This document shows, one piece after another, positions 48,191 through 56,333 of a DNA stretch of 64,000 nt (positions within the stretch are counted from its first letter, which is position 1; every line of letters starts with the position of its first letter). The stretch lies in NCBI RefSeq assembly GCF_022664455.2, contig NZ_JAKRKC020000002.1:1550001-1614000 (forward strand). The letters run 5' to 3'. Under the pieces are notes generated by a model that was not told the origin of the DNA, ran no database searches, and was given only the letters and a program-made list of their open reading frames with translations. Source of the DNA: Actinomadura luzonensis. Its GTDB lineage: Bacteria; Actinomycetota; Actinomycetes; Streptosporangiales; Streptosporangiaceae. The position numbers were made by a program, and so were the translations under genes.

Positions 48191-48814
48191 TCAGTGGGCG
48201 GTGAGGGTGGCGGCGGCGACGACCAGCAGGAGCGTGCCGGAGACCGCCGACACCCGCCGCGCGGCCTTCGGCGTGCGGGTCAGCGCGTGCCCGGCGCGCG
48301 CCGCGGCCACCGCGATCAGCCCGTACAGCAGGGCGCAGCCGGTCACGTGCAGCAGCCCCAGCACGGCGAGCTGCCCGCCCAGCGGCATCCCGGTCCCGGG
48401 CGCGATGAACTGCGGCATCAGCGACACGTACAGCAGCAGCCCCTTCGGGTTGAGCAGCGCCGTCAGCACGCTCTGTCGCAGCACGGCGGTGGACGGCTGG
48501 GCGGGCGCGACGGCGAGGCCGCCACGGCGGCGCAACGACACCAGCGTGCGCACCGCGAGGAGGACCAGGTAGGCGGCCCCGGCGTACCGCATCACGGGCA
48601 GCGCGCCCGGCACGGCCCGCAGCGCCGCCGCGAGCCCGGCCGCCGCCAGCGCGGTGTGCGCGGTGTAGCCGAAGCAGATGCCCGCCACGGCCATGAGCCC
48701 GGTGCGGCGGCCTTGCCCGAGCGCGCGGGCGGTGACGTACAACATGTCCGGCCCGGGCGTGCAGATCAGCAGCAGGTCCATGCCGAGGAAGAGCAGCAGC
48801 AGTCCGGCGTCCAT
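48191..48814 (-). CDS. LysE/RhtB-family amino acid exporter
   Basis: The 207-residue membrane protein has six hydrophobic segments. The family signature is LLLICTPGPDMLYVTARAL at the N-terminus, and later NPKGLLLYVSLMPQF. LysE-type proteins export amino acids such as lysine, threonine or homoserine derivatives. It diverges from an Lrp/AsnC regulator, the usual arrangement (as LysE with LysG or Lrp), so that regulator probably activates export when its amino acid is abundant. Confidence 0.92.
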   Translation of the reverse strand: MDAGLLLLFLGMDLLLICTPGPDMLYVTARALGQGRRTGLMAVAGICFGYTAHTALAAAGLAAALRAVPGALPVMRYAGAAYLVLLAVRTLVSLRRRGGLAVAPAQPSTAVLRQSVLTALLNPKGLLLYVSLMPQFIAPGTGMPLGGQLAVLGLLHVTGCALLYGLIAVAAARAGHALTRTPKAARRVSAVSGTLLLVVAAATLTAH

Positions 48815-48840
48815 GCGACCGACGCTAGTACGAAGGCGTT

Positions 48841-48864
48841 GGCAGCCGATGGTGGATTGCTGCC
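48841..48864. promoter_or_regulatory. Candidate Lrp operator between lysE-type and lrp genes
   Basis: GGCAGC (48841-48846) and GCTGCC (48859-48864) form an inverted repeat with a 12-bp spacer in the divergent intergenic region. Confidence 0.45.
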
Positions 48865-48897
48865 GGACGACGGGCTGCAGTGGCAGAATGTTGCGCC

Positions 48898-49350
48898 GTG
48901 GACCGGATCGATCGCATGATTCTGCGGGAGCTGCAGAAGGACGGGCGGCTCAGCAACACCGAGCTGGCCGACCGGGTGGGCCTCACGCCGTCGCCGTGCC
49001 TGCGCCGGGTGCGCCACCTGGAGGAGACCGGGGTGATCCGCGGCTACCGGGCGCTGCTCGACGGCGACGCGGTGGGGCGGGGGTTCCAGGCGTTCGTGAC
49101 CGTGGTCATGCGGTACGAGGACCACGACACGGTCGCCGAGTTCGAGCGGCGGGTGGCCGGGATGCCGGAGGTCGTGGAGGCGCACCGGCTGTTCGGCGAC
49201 CCCGACTTCCTGCTGCGGGTGGCGGTCGCGGACCTGGCGGCGTACGAGCGCTTCTACTCCGAGACGTTGTCGGGGGTGCCCGGCGTGGCGCAGGTGACCT
49301 CGCATCTGGCGATGAAGGCCGTCAAGGCGGACGCCGGGCTTCCCGTCTGA
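48898..49350 (+). CDS. Lrp/AsnC-family transcriptional regulator
   Basis: The 150-residue protein starts at a GTG at 48898 (MDRIDRMILRELQKDGRLSN); a GTG at 48880 is also in frame. The N-terminal AsnC helix-turn-helix spans about residues 4-50 (TELADRVGLTPSPCLRRVRHLEETGVI), followed by a RAM ligand-binding domain (FVTVVMRYEDHDTVAEFERR, PDFLLRVAVADLAAYERF). It probably senses an amino acid and controls the divergent LysE exporter. The stop is 2 bp from the convergent glycosidase gene. Confidence 0.92.
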   Translation: MDRIDRMILRELQKDGRLSNTELADRVGLTPSPCLRRVRHLEETGVIRGYRALLDGDAVGRGFQAFVTVVMRYEDHDTVAEFERRVAGMPEVVEAHRLFGDPDFLLRVAVADLAAYERFYSETLSGVPGVAQVTSHLAMKAVKADAGLPV

Positions 49351-49352
49351 GG

Positions 49353-50831
49353 TTACTTCGGCAGGATCAGCAGGGAGTCGCCGACGCCGCGCTCCACGCC
49401 GTCCGAGGGCCGGTTGACCAGCTTGTCGTTCACCACCATCGCCGTCGAGCCGCCGCCGTCGAGGTTGATCGCCTGGCGGGCGCCGAGCCAGCGCATGAAC
49501 TGGGCGGCCTCGTGGAAGTTCGCGCCCACGGTGACGCCGGGCTGCCGGCCGTCGATGGTGGCCAGGATGAGGCTGCCGTTGCGGGTGACGCCGAGCAGGG
49601 TGCGCGGGTGGCGGCGCAGGATCATGTTGACCGAGTCGTGGCCGTCCCGCTTGGCGGTGATCTTGACCTGGCCGTTGCGGACCAGGCCGACGCTGCCCGC
49701 GATGACGTGCAGGTCGGGCGTCAGCTTGAGGGCCTTGCCGGTGCGCAGGTCCTCGACCCTGGTGTCGACCCGGATCGTCCAGTCCTGCCAGGCGTGCTGG
49801 TTGAGCCAGTCGGCGGCGAGGCCGTTGCCGTGCAGCACCCGCGTGCCCTTGGCGATGGCGGCGCCCGAGGCGCGCAGGCCCAGCACCTTGCCGGCCGGGT
49901 CGAGCACGGCGTCGGTGCCGCCGGCGGGGGTCTTGGCGCCGTACTCCTCGGTGTAGAGGATCAGCTCGTCGGTGGCGGCGGCCCGGTTCACGCCGTTCGC
50001 CTTGACCTTCTCGCCGTCCTGGGAGACCACGGTCACGGTGGTGCCGATCTCGGTGATCCTGGCGGTGCGGCCCTGGAGGACGACCGCGCTGCGGCCGGGC
50101 ACGGCCTCGCTGAGCAGCCGGCCGCCGACCACGGACGCGCCGACCGGCTCGCCGCGCAGGTTCTTGGCGGTGTGGATGTTGAAGAAGCCGCCGTTGACGC
50201 CGACGATCGCGCCCGCGGCCTTGGCCATCGAGGAGACCGTCTCGCGCTTGGCGACGCTGGTGCCGAGGGAGGCGGCGTACGAGCCGCGGAACGTCCTGGA
50301 GTCGATCATGACGACCTTGACGTCCCACGGGCCGGTGGTCTTCATGCCGTCGTCGCCGAGGTAGTCGACCTTGACCTTGAGCCCGGCCTCCTTGAGCGCC
50401 TTGGCGGTCTTGTCGGCCTCCTTCTTGTCCTTGAGCGACCACATGCCGACGCGCACCATGTAGACGGTCTGGGAGGGGGCGTCGGCCACGCTCGGCCGGA
50501 TCACCTGCTGCACGCTGGGCGTCTCGCCGGCGGCCTCCACCTCGGCGGCCACGTTCTCGGCCGTCGCCTGCGCCCCGTAGTCGCGGCCGCTCGGCATGAG
50601 GACGGTCACCGTGTAGCCGTCGGTGGAGCTGCCCGCCTTGACCTGGTAGAAGTCGATGCCCTGCGTCACGGCGGTCATCGTCTTGGTCGGCACCGGCCTG
50701 GCGCCCAGCGGGAACCTGGCCGACGGGAACGCCACGGCCACCTGCTCCGCCGCGACCGAGGCGGCGGGCAGCGTGGTGACGGTGACCGCCGCGGCAATGG
50801 CCAGGCCGCCGGCGAGGGTACGTCGAGACAT
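49353..50831 (-). CDS. Secreted phosphodiester glycosidase (NAGPA-like) with SPOR domain
   Basis: The 492-residue protein starts at an ATG at 50831 behind GGAGAG. A signal peptide (LAGGLAIAAAVTVTTLPAAS) is followed by an SPOR-like domain (about 110-150: VYMVRVGMWSLKDKKEADKT). The NAGPA catalytic domain then starts at DVKVVMIDSRTFRG and includes AIVGVNGGFF and the C-terminal QAINLDGGGSTAMVV. NAGPA-like enzymes cleave GlcNAc-1-phosphodiesters, and bacterial ones may act on wall polymers. The SPOR domain supports peptidoglycan targeting. It stands alone between the Lrp and trpS units. Confidence 0.9.
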   Translation of the reverse strand: MSRRTLAGGLAIAAAVTVTTLPAASVAAEQVAVAFPSARFPLGARPVPTKTMTAVTQGIDFYQVKAGSSTDGYTVTVLMPSGRDYGAQATAENVAAEVEAAGETPSVQQVIRPSVADAPSQTVYMVRVGMWSLKDKKEADKTAKALKEAGLKVKVDYLGDDGMKTTGPWDVKVVMIDSRTFRGSYAASLGTSVAKRETVSSMAKAAGAIVGVNGGFFNIHTAKNLRGEPVGASVVGGRLLSEAVPGRSAVVLQGRTARITEIGTTVTVVSQDGEKVKANGVNRAAATDELILYTEEYGAKTPAGGTDAVLDPAGKVLGLRASGAAIAKGTRVLHGNGLAADWLNQHAWQDWTIRVDTRVEDLRTGKALKLTPDLHVIAGSVGLVRNGQVKITAKRDGHDSVNMILRRHPRTLLGVTRNGSLILATIDGRQPGVTVGANFHEAAQFMRWLGARQAINLDGGGSTAMVVNDKLVNRPSDGVERGVGDSLLILPK

Positions 50832-50957
50832 GAACTCTCCAGAGGGCACGAAAGGGACGGCACCATAGTGGCGAGATCAAGACCGCGGCGGCAGGAGAAC
50901 GCGCGAACAGGTCGCAAGGGTTACGGAATCGACACCGGCTGCGGATACAATTCAGGC

Positions 50958-51002
50958 ATGAAGCGCATCTGCATGTGGTGGCGGCCGACAGACGGCCGCT
51001 GA
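50958..51002 (+). CDS. trp leader peptide with tandem Trp codons
   Basis: A 14-codon frame, MKRICMWWRPTDGR, lies 88 bp upstream of trpS. The two adjacent TGG codons (50976-50981) sit at the edge of the first attenuator arm, as in ribosome-mediated attenuation. It is preceded by TACAATTCAGGC with little Shine-Dalgarno character, so it may be translated from a near-leaderless transcript. The overlap of the stop codon region with arm 2 is classical. Confidence 0.85.
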   Translation: MKRICMWWRPTDGR

Positions 51003-51034
51003 TCGCACATGCTCGGGCCGTCCTCGGACGGCCC
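50981..51034 (+). promoter_or_regulatory. Transcription attenuator of trpS
   Basis: Four arms are visible. Arms 1 and 2: GCGGCCG (50981-50987) with CGGCCGC (50993-50999). Arms 2 and 3: GACGGCC (50991-50997) with GGCCGTC (51016-51022), the antiterminator. Arms 3 and 4: GGGCCGTCC (51015-51023) with GGACGGCCC (51026-51034), the terminator hairpin. A ribosome stalled at the Trp codons would mask arm 1 and favour the antiterminator. No U-tract follows. Confidence 0.8.
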
Positions 51035-51090
51035 GCACGGGATGCCGCGGAGCCTCTCCTGGGACGGCGAAGACCACCAAGGAGAGGACC

Positions 51091-52053
51091 ATGAACCACG
51101 TCGTGCTGACGGGCGACCGCCCGACCGGGCCGCTGCACCTCGGCCATTACTTCGGCTCGCTGGCCAACCGGGTGCGGATGCAGGACGAACACCCCATGTA
51201 CGTCCTGATCGCCGACTACCAGGTCATCACCGACCGCGACAAGCCCGGCCACATCCAGGCCAACATCACCGACCTGCTGCTCGACTACCTGGCCATCGGG
51301 CTCGACCCGGCCAAGGTGACGATCTTCCAGCACAGCGCGGTGCCTGAGCTCAACCAGTTGCTGCTGCCGTTCCTGAGTCTGGTGTCGGTGGCCGAGCTGA
51401 GCCGCAACCCCACGGTGAAGGACGAGATCGCGCACAGCTCGCAGGCGGCGGTCAGCGGGCTGATGTTCACCTATCCCGTGCACCAGGCGGCCGACATCCT
51501 GTTCTGCAAGGGCACGCTGGTGCCGGTGGGCCGCGACCAGTTGCCGCACGTGGAGGTGACGCGGCTGGTGGCGCGCCGGTTCAACGAGCGTTACGGCGAG
51601 GTGTTCCCGCTGCCGGAGGCCGTCATGGGCGAGCGACCCCTGCTGCGGGGCCTGGACGGCGGCAAGATGAGCAAGAGCCGCGGCAACGCGATCGCGCTGA
51701 AGGCGAGCGAGGACGAGACGGCCGCGCTCATCAGGAAGGCCCGCACCGACGCCGACCGGACGATCACCTTCGACGAGGAGCGCCGCCCCGAGGTCGCGAA
51801 CCTGCTCACCCTGGCCGGGCTCTGCCTCGGCCGCAAGCCCGAGGACGTGGCCGCCGAGATCGGCGACGGCGGCGCCGCCGCGCTCAAGGCCCTGGTCACC
51901 GCGGCGGTCAACGACTTCCTGCGGCCGATCAGGGCGCGGCGGCGGCAGTGCACGGAGGCGGACGCGCGCCGGGTGCTGGCGGAGGGGAACGCGCGCGCCC
52001 GCGAGCGGGCGGTGGACACCCTGCGCGAGGTGCGGCAGGCGATGGGCTTCTAG
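51091..52053 (+). CDS. trpS: Tryptophanyl-tRNA synthetase, auxiliary (TrpRS-II-like) type
   Basis: The 320-residue class I synthetase starts at an ATG behind AAGGAGAGG. The HIGH-type motif is PLHLGHYFGSL (His16-Leu-Gly-His19), and KMSKS is at residues 192-196. The opening VLTGDRPTGPLHLGHY, rather than the common SGIQPTG, and the following NRVRMQDEHPMYVLIADYQ resemble Deinococcus TrpRS II and the Streptomyces auxiliary enzymes that give indolmycin resistance. With the Trp-codon attenuator upstream, this matches the known auxiliary, attenuated trpRS1 logic in S. coelicolor. Whether the strain has a second housekeeping trpS is outside the window. Confidence 0.9.
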   Translation: MNHVVLTGDRPTGPLHLGHYFGSLANRVRMQDEHPMYVLIADYQVITDRDKPGHIQANITDLLLDYLAIGLDPAKVTIFQHSAVPELNQLLLPFLSLVSVAELSRNPTVKDEIAHSSQAAVSGLMFTYPVHQAADILFCKGTLVPVGRDQLPHVEVTRLVARRFNERYGEVFPLPEAVMGERPLLRGLDGGKMSKSRGNAIALKASEDETAALIRKARTDADRTITFDEERRPEVANLLTLAGLCLGRKPEDVAAEIGDGGAAALKALVTAAVNDFLRPIRARRRQCTEADARRVLAEGNARARERAVDTLREVRQAMGF

Positions 52054-52063
52054 CGGCTCCCGG

Positions 52064-52120
52064 GCCGGGCTCCCAGCGGTCCCTGAGGCCGGGCTCCCAG
52101 CGGCCCCTGAGGCCGGGCTC
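52064..52120. repeat. 24-bp tandem repeat downstream of trpS
   Basis: Two near-identical 24-bp units (52064-52087 and 52088-52111; one difference), starting GCCGGGCTCCCAGCGG, and a third partial copy to 52120. The last copy supplies the left arm of the terminator at 52106-52140. Confidence 0.85.
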
Positions 52121-52140
52121 GTGACAGCCCCGGCCTCAGG
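52106..52140. terminator. Bidirectional terminator between trpS and pucR
   Basis: CCTGAGGCCGGG (52106-52117) pairs perfectly with CCCGGCCTCAGG (52129-52140) around an 11-nt loop. The right arm overlaps the last codons of the convergent PucR gene. Confidence 0.8.
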
Positions 52141-53755
52141 ACCGGTTCTCGCGGCGGAAGGACTCGAGGGCCAGGATCGCGACGTGCAGCGACAGGCAGG
52201 ACTCGACGTCGTCGAGGTCGGTGTCGAGGATGCGTTCCAGCCGCCGCAGCCGGTCGTAGAAGGCGGGCCTGGACAGGTGCGCCTTCTGGGCGGCGACCGC
52301 CTTGTTGCGTCCGGAGTCGAGGTAGACGCGCAGGATGCGGGTCAGGTCGCCGCCCCGCTGTGCGTCGTGCGCGAGCAGCGGCCCCAGCTCGCGCTCGGCG
52401 AACGTCTGCAGCCGCGCGTCGTCGCGCAGCAGGTGCAGCAGCCCGCGCAGGCGCAGGTCGGGCAGGCGGTAGAAGGCGCGCCCGTCCGGCTGGCGGACGG
52501 CCACGTCGGCCACCTGCTCGGCCTCCAGGAAGCTGCGGCGCACGTCACGTACGGACTCGACCACGGACCCGGCGGCCAGCACGAACGCCGCCCCCGGCCG
52601 CCACAGCAGGCGCAGCCGCTCGGCGAGCGTGGTGAGCGCGGCCTCGGCCTGGACGCGCGGCGGCAGCGGCAGCAGGACGCCGACCCGCTCCTGGTCCAGC
52701 GCGCCGACCAGGGCGGGCAGCCGGGCGTCGCGGCAGGCGCCGGCCGTGGCCTCGGCCAGCTCGCCGAGCTGCGCCTGGCCGTCGAGCGCCTGGTCGGCCG
52801 GGTCGGTCGGCCTGATGACGACGCTGACCAGCTTGCGCCCGGTCAGCGGCACGCCGACGGCGCGGGCGCGGGCCGCGGCCTCCTCGGGGTCGGCGTAGGC
52901 GTGGGTGAGGATGCCGGTGATGATCGTGCCGTGGGCCTGGCGTTCCAGGGACTCCTGGTGGCGTTCGAGCAGGCGGCCGAGGGCGAGCGTGGTGGCGGCG
53001 CGCTCGGCCAGCACCAGGTCGCGCGGCGACGGCGGGGCATTGCAGACCAGGATGAGCCGCCCCCAGTCCTGCCCGCGCGCGCCGACGGTGGTGACCAGCC
53101 AGCCCGAGGCCGGGTCGTACGCGGTGCGCCCGGCCGGCGCCACCGCGCGCGACCGGGTCTCCCACCCCGCCAGGAGCGTTCCCGCGTCGCGCCCGGCCGA
53201 CTCGCAGGCGAGCACCTGGTGGGCCAGGTTCTCCAGCAGCACGGGCCGCCCCGCGAGCCGGGCCACCTGGGCGAGCACCTCGGCCGGCGAGGCCCCCTCG
53301 ACCGACAGCTCGGTGAAGACCTCGTGGAGCTGCTCGGAGGCCCGCAGCTCCTCCAGCTGGATGTCGATGATCCGCGCGTGCACCGACTCGGTGATCTGCA
53401 CGAACGGCGTCTCTCTGGTCAGCACGATGACCGGCAGCCCGTGCTCCTCGGCGGACTTCACCACCGCCCGCGGCAGCTCCCGCACGAACCGGCGGCCCAG
53501 CTCCACGACCAGCCCGGACGCGCCGACGCCGGCCAGCGCGCCGATGTAGTCGGCCAGCTTCTCCGGGTCTTCAGGCAGCGCGACGCCGGTGGTCAGCACC
53601 AGCTCGCCGCCCCGCAGCAGGCCGGCGATGTCGGCGATCTCGCCCACGTGCACCCACCGCACCCGCGTGTCCAGCCGGTCGGCGCCCGCGACCACGCGCG
53701 GGCCGCCCCGGCGCACGGTTTCGAGTTCGAGGACATCGGAGATGGTGGGGAGCAC
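52136..53755 (-). CDS. PucR-family transcriptional regulator
   Basis: The 539-residue protein has an N-terminal PucR ligand-binding domain (about 5-125: VRWVHVGEIADIAGLLRGGELVLTTG), a GGDEF-like central domain (about 280-400) and a C-terminal helix-turn-helix (LRVYLDSGRNKAVAAQKAHLSRPAFYDRLRRLERIL, about 470-510). PucR proteins regulate purine, amino acid and amine catabolism. It lies 57 bp from the start side of the acyl-CoA synthetase gene (same strand), which may be a target. A second PucR starts at 63699 beside gabT. Confidence 0.92.
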   Translation of the reverse strand: MLPTISDVLELETVRRGGPRVVAGADRLDTRVRWVHVGEIADIAGLLRGGELVLTTGVALPEDPEKLADYIGALAGVGASGLVVELGRRFVRELPRAVVKSAEEHGLPVIVLTRETPFVQITESVHARIIDIQLEELRASEQLHEVFTELSVEGASPAEVLAQVARLAGRPVLLENLAHQVLACESAGRDAGTLLAGWETRSRAVAPAGRTAYDPASGWLVTTVGARGQDWGRLILVCNAPPSPRDLVLAERAATTLALGRLLERHQESLERQAHGTIITGILTHAYADPEEAAARARAVGVPLTGRKLVSVVIRPTDPADQALDGQAQLGELAEATAGACRDARLPALVGALDQERVGVLLPLPPRVQAEAALTTLAERLRLLWRPGAAFVLAAGSVVESVRDVRRSFLEAEQVADVAVRQPDGRAFYRLPDLRLRGLLHLLRDDARLQTFAERELGPLLAHDAQRGGDLTRILRVYLDSGRNKAVAAQKAHLSRPAFYDRLRRLERILDTDLDDVESCLSLHVAILALESFRRENRS

Positions 53756-53812
53756 GGGGCAGAGCCTAGCCGATCAATCTGTAAGAACGGCTATAGGCCG
53801 ATTTACGATTTG

Positions 53813-55441
53813 TCAGGTGTTCAGCTCGTCCTCGCGGTACTCCCGGCGCGGCTCGCGCACCCGCAGCTCGACCCGCCGGATCTTGCCCGAGATCGTCTTG
53901 GGCAGCTCGCCGAACTCCAGCCGCCGCACCCGCTTGTACGGCGCCAGCTCCCGCCGGCAGTGCTCGAAGATCGACCGGGCGACGTCCTCGCCGGGCTCGA
54001 ACCCGGGGGCCAGCGTCACGTACGCCTTCGGCACCGCCAGCCGCACCGGGTCGGGGGCGGGCACCACGGCCGCCTCGGTCACCGCCTCGTGCTCCAGCAG
54101 CACGCTCTCCAGCTCGAACGGCGAGATGCGGTAGTCGGAGGCCTTGAAGACGTCGTCGGTGCGGCCCACGTAGGTGATGTAGCCGTCGGCGTCGCGGGTG
54201 GCGACGTCGCCGGTGTGGTAGTAGCCGTCGCGCATCGCCTCGGCGGAGCCGCCGACGTAGCCCGCCATCAGGCCGAGCGGGCGGCGGCTGTCCACGGGCA
54301 GGCAGATCTCGCCGTCGTCGCCCTCCTCGCCGGTGTGCGGGTCGAGCAGGACGACCTCGTACCCGGGCAGCGGGCGGCCCATCGAGCCGGGCTTGACCCG
54401 TTCGTCCGGGACGTTGCCGATCTGGGCGGTCGTCTCGGTCTGGCCGTAGCCGTCCCGGATGGTGATGCCCCACGCCTGCCGGACCTGCTCGATGATCTCC
54501 GGGTTCAGCGGCTCACCGGCCGCCACGGCGGCGCGCAGCGGCAGCTTCCACGCCGCCAGGTCCTCCTGGATGAGCATCCGCCAGACGGTCGGCGGCGCGC
54601 AGAACGTGCTCACCCGCTCCTCGCGCAGCACCTCCAGCAGCGCCGGGGCGGAGAAACGGCGGTAGTCGTGCACCAGCACGGTGGCCCCGGCGTTCCACGG
54701 CGCGAACACGTTGCTCCACGCGTGCTTGGCCCAGCCGGGCGAGGAGACGTTGAGGTGCACCTCGCCGGGCCGGACGCCGATCCAGTACATCGTGGACAGG
54801 TGGCCCGCCGGGTAGGAGGCATGCGTGTGCTCCACCAGCTTCGGCTGCGAGGTCGTGCCGGAGGTGAAGTAGAGCAGCAGCGTGTCGCCGGCCCGGGTCG
54901 GGCCGTCGGGGGTGAAGCGGTCGTGCGCCTCGTACGCCTCGTGGTACGGCAGCCAGTTGTAGGCGTCGCCGACCGCGATCCTGGTGAACTCGCCGGGCCC
55001 GAACTTGCCCGCGTCCGCCGCGTTGGCGATCACGTGCGCGACGCCGCCGCGCTCGATGCGCTCCACCAGGTCCTTGGCCGTGAGCAGGGTCGTGGCCGGG
55101 ATGACGACCGCGCCCAGCTTCATCGCGGCCAGCAGCGCCTCCCACAGCTCGGCCTGGTTGCCGAGCATGAGCAGGATCCGCTCGCCCCTGCGGACGCCCT
55201 GCTCGTGCAGCCAGTTGGCGACCTGGCCGGAGCGGGCGGACAGCTCGGCGAAGGTGTAGCGCGCGGGGTTGTCACCGACGATCTTGAGGGCGACGGCGTC
55301 GGGGGTCTCGGCGGCCAGGACCCCGTCGAACCAGTCGAGCGCCCAGTTGAACTCCGTCAGCTCCGGCCAGCGGAAGTCGCTGCGGGCGGTGGCGGGGTCG
55401 GCTTGGAGGAGGAAGTCGCGGGCGGCACGGAAACTGCTCAT
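53813..55441 (-). CDS. AMP-forming acyl-CoA synthetase (acetyl/medium-chain type)
   Basis: The 542-residue enzyme has the P-loop LLYFTSGTTSQPKLVEHTH (about 175-193), IRDGYGQTETTAQIGN, the hinge YHTGDVATRDADGYITYVGR, and the catalytic lysine in PKTISGKIRRVELR near the C-terminus. The sequence resembles the ACSM / AcsM-like group (medium-chain or aromatic acids) more than long-chain FadD. It is followed on the same strand by PucR, so the acid it activates may come from the catabolic route that PucR controls. There are no membrane segments. Confidence 0.9.
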   Translation of the reverse strand: MSSFRAARDFLLQADPATARSDFRWPELTEFNWALDWFDGVLAAETPDAVALKIVGDNPARYTFAELSARSGQVANWLHEQGVRRGERILLMLGNQAELWEALLAAMKLGAVVIPATTLLTAKDLVERIERGGVAHVIANAADAGKFGPGEFTRIAVGDAYNWLPYHEAYEAHDRFTPDGPTRAGDTLLLYFTSGTTSQPKLVEHTHASYPAGHLSTMYWIGVRPGEVHLNVSSPGWAKHAWSNVFAPWNAGATVLVHDYRRFSAPALLEVLREERVSTFCAPPTVWRMLIQEDLAAWKLPLRAAVAAGEPLNPEIIEQVRQAWGITIRDGYGQTETTAQIGNVPDERVKPGSMGRPLPGYEVVLLDPHTGEEGDDGEICLPVDSRRPLGLMAGYVGGSAEAMRDGYYHTGDVATRDADGYITYVGRTDDVFKASDYRISPFELESVLLEHEAVTEAAVVPAPDPVRLAVPKAYVTLAPGFEPGEDVARSIFEHCRRELAPYKRVRRLEFGELPKTISGKIRRVELRVREPRREYREDELNT

Positions 55442-55461
55442 GCCGGGATCCTGCTACGCCA

Positions 55462-55529
55462 CCGGTCGCGGCTCAAGGGCGATCGGGTCGTCCGGCCGGT
55501 CGCGGGTCAGGGGCGATCGGGTCGTCCGG
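55462..55529. repeat. 34-bp tandem duplication at the end of the TetR gene
   Basis: 55462-55495 and 55496-55529 match at 32 of 34 positions (CCGGTCGCGG start). The duplication overlaps the 3' end of the TetR gene and adds a second Asp-Pro-Ile-Ala-like segment to its C-terminus (RRPDDPIAPDPRPAGRPDRP). Confidence 0.8.
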
Positions 55530-56255
55530 CCGCCTCGCGGCCTGGTGTCCCTGGTGGCCGGTGAGCCGGCGTTCGAGGCCGTCGAGCACCGAGACCAGGC
55601 CGAAGTCGAAGGCCATCGCCCGCACCAGCCGCGGGTCCTCGTAGTGGGCGGTGTCCGCCGCCTCCAGGAGGTCGGGGTGCTGCGCGGCGACCCTCCTCAG
55701 CATGGCCCGCGCCTCGTCGGGGTCGAAGTCGTCGCCCATCGAGGTGTTCCAGGCGATCTCCGGCGTCGTCATGCCGAAGATGAACGCGGTGAGCGTGGCC
55801 CCGGCGAAGTCGATGTCCCAGCCGGAGAACCCGGCCAGCCGGAACGTGCGCCGCATGCGGTCGCTGACCTCGATCGCGTGCGGCCCGAGCGCGGGCAGGC
55901 GGCCGATCAGGTCGGCCGTCCACGGGTGGCGCAGCATGGCCTGCCGCAGGCTGTGGGCCAGGACGGAGGCGACCTCCCGCCAGTGCGCCTCGTCGGGGTC
56001 GGGCACCTTGATCTCGCCCCACACCTCGTCGTAGGCCAGCTCCAGCAGCTCGTCCTTGGTGGCGACGTACCAGTAGAGGCTGGTCGCGCCGGACATCAGC
56101 TTCGCGCCGAGCTTGCGCATGCTCAGCCCGTCGAGCCCTTCGGCGTCCAGCAGCTCGACGGCCGCCCTGACGATCTCCTCGCGGCTGCGGCCCGGGGCGG
56201 CGCCGGCGGGTCTGCGCGGCTCGCGGGTCCAGACGGAGGTGAAGTGCCTGCTCAT
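55473..56255 (-). CDS. TetR-family repressor (TetR_C tetracycline-type)
   Basis: The 260-residue protein has an N-terminal TetR helix-turn-helix (REEIVRAAVELLDAEGLDGLSMRKLGAKLMSGATSLYWYVATKDELLELAYDEV, about 25-78) and a helical ligand domain. The YWYVATKDEL pattern is typical of the TetR_C_1 group. It diverges from an MFS exporter, with iterated operators in between, so it most likely represses the exporter and itself. Its extended Pro/Asp-rich C-terminus comes from a 34-bp tandem duplication. Confidence 0.92.
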   Translation of the reverse strand: MSRHFTSVWTREPRRPAGAAPGRSREEIVRAAVELLDAEGLDGLSMRKLGAKLMSGATSLYWYVATKDELLELAYDEVWGEIKVPDPDEAHWREVASVLAHSLRQAMLRHPWTADLIGRLPALGPHAIEVSDRMRRTFRLAGFSGWDIDFAGATLTAFIFGMTTPEIAWNTSMGDDFDPDEARAMLRRVAAQHPDLLEAADTAHYEDPRLVRAMAFDFGLVSVLDGLERRLTGHQGHQAARRPDDPIAPDPRPAGRPDRP

Positions 56256-56274
56256 GACGTCCAGGATAAATCCA

Positions 56275-56333
56275 CTCGCACAGTGTGCGAGAGTTGTCGT
56301 ACGCTGTGCGAGTGACCTCGAACACTGTACGAG
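56275..56333. promoter_or_regulatory. Iterated TetR operator with 21-bp phasing
   Basis: CTCGCACAGTGTGCGAG (56275-56291) is a perfect palindrome with a one-base centre. Its right half TGTGCGAG recurs at 56305-56312, and as TGTACGAG at 56326-56333. The three copies are 21 bp apart, two helical turns, on the same DNA face. The array spans the start codons of the MFS gene. Confidence 0.85.
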
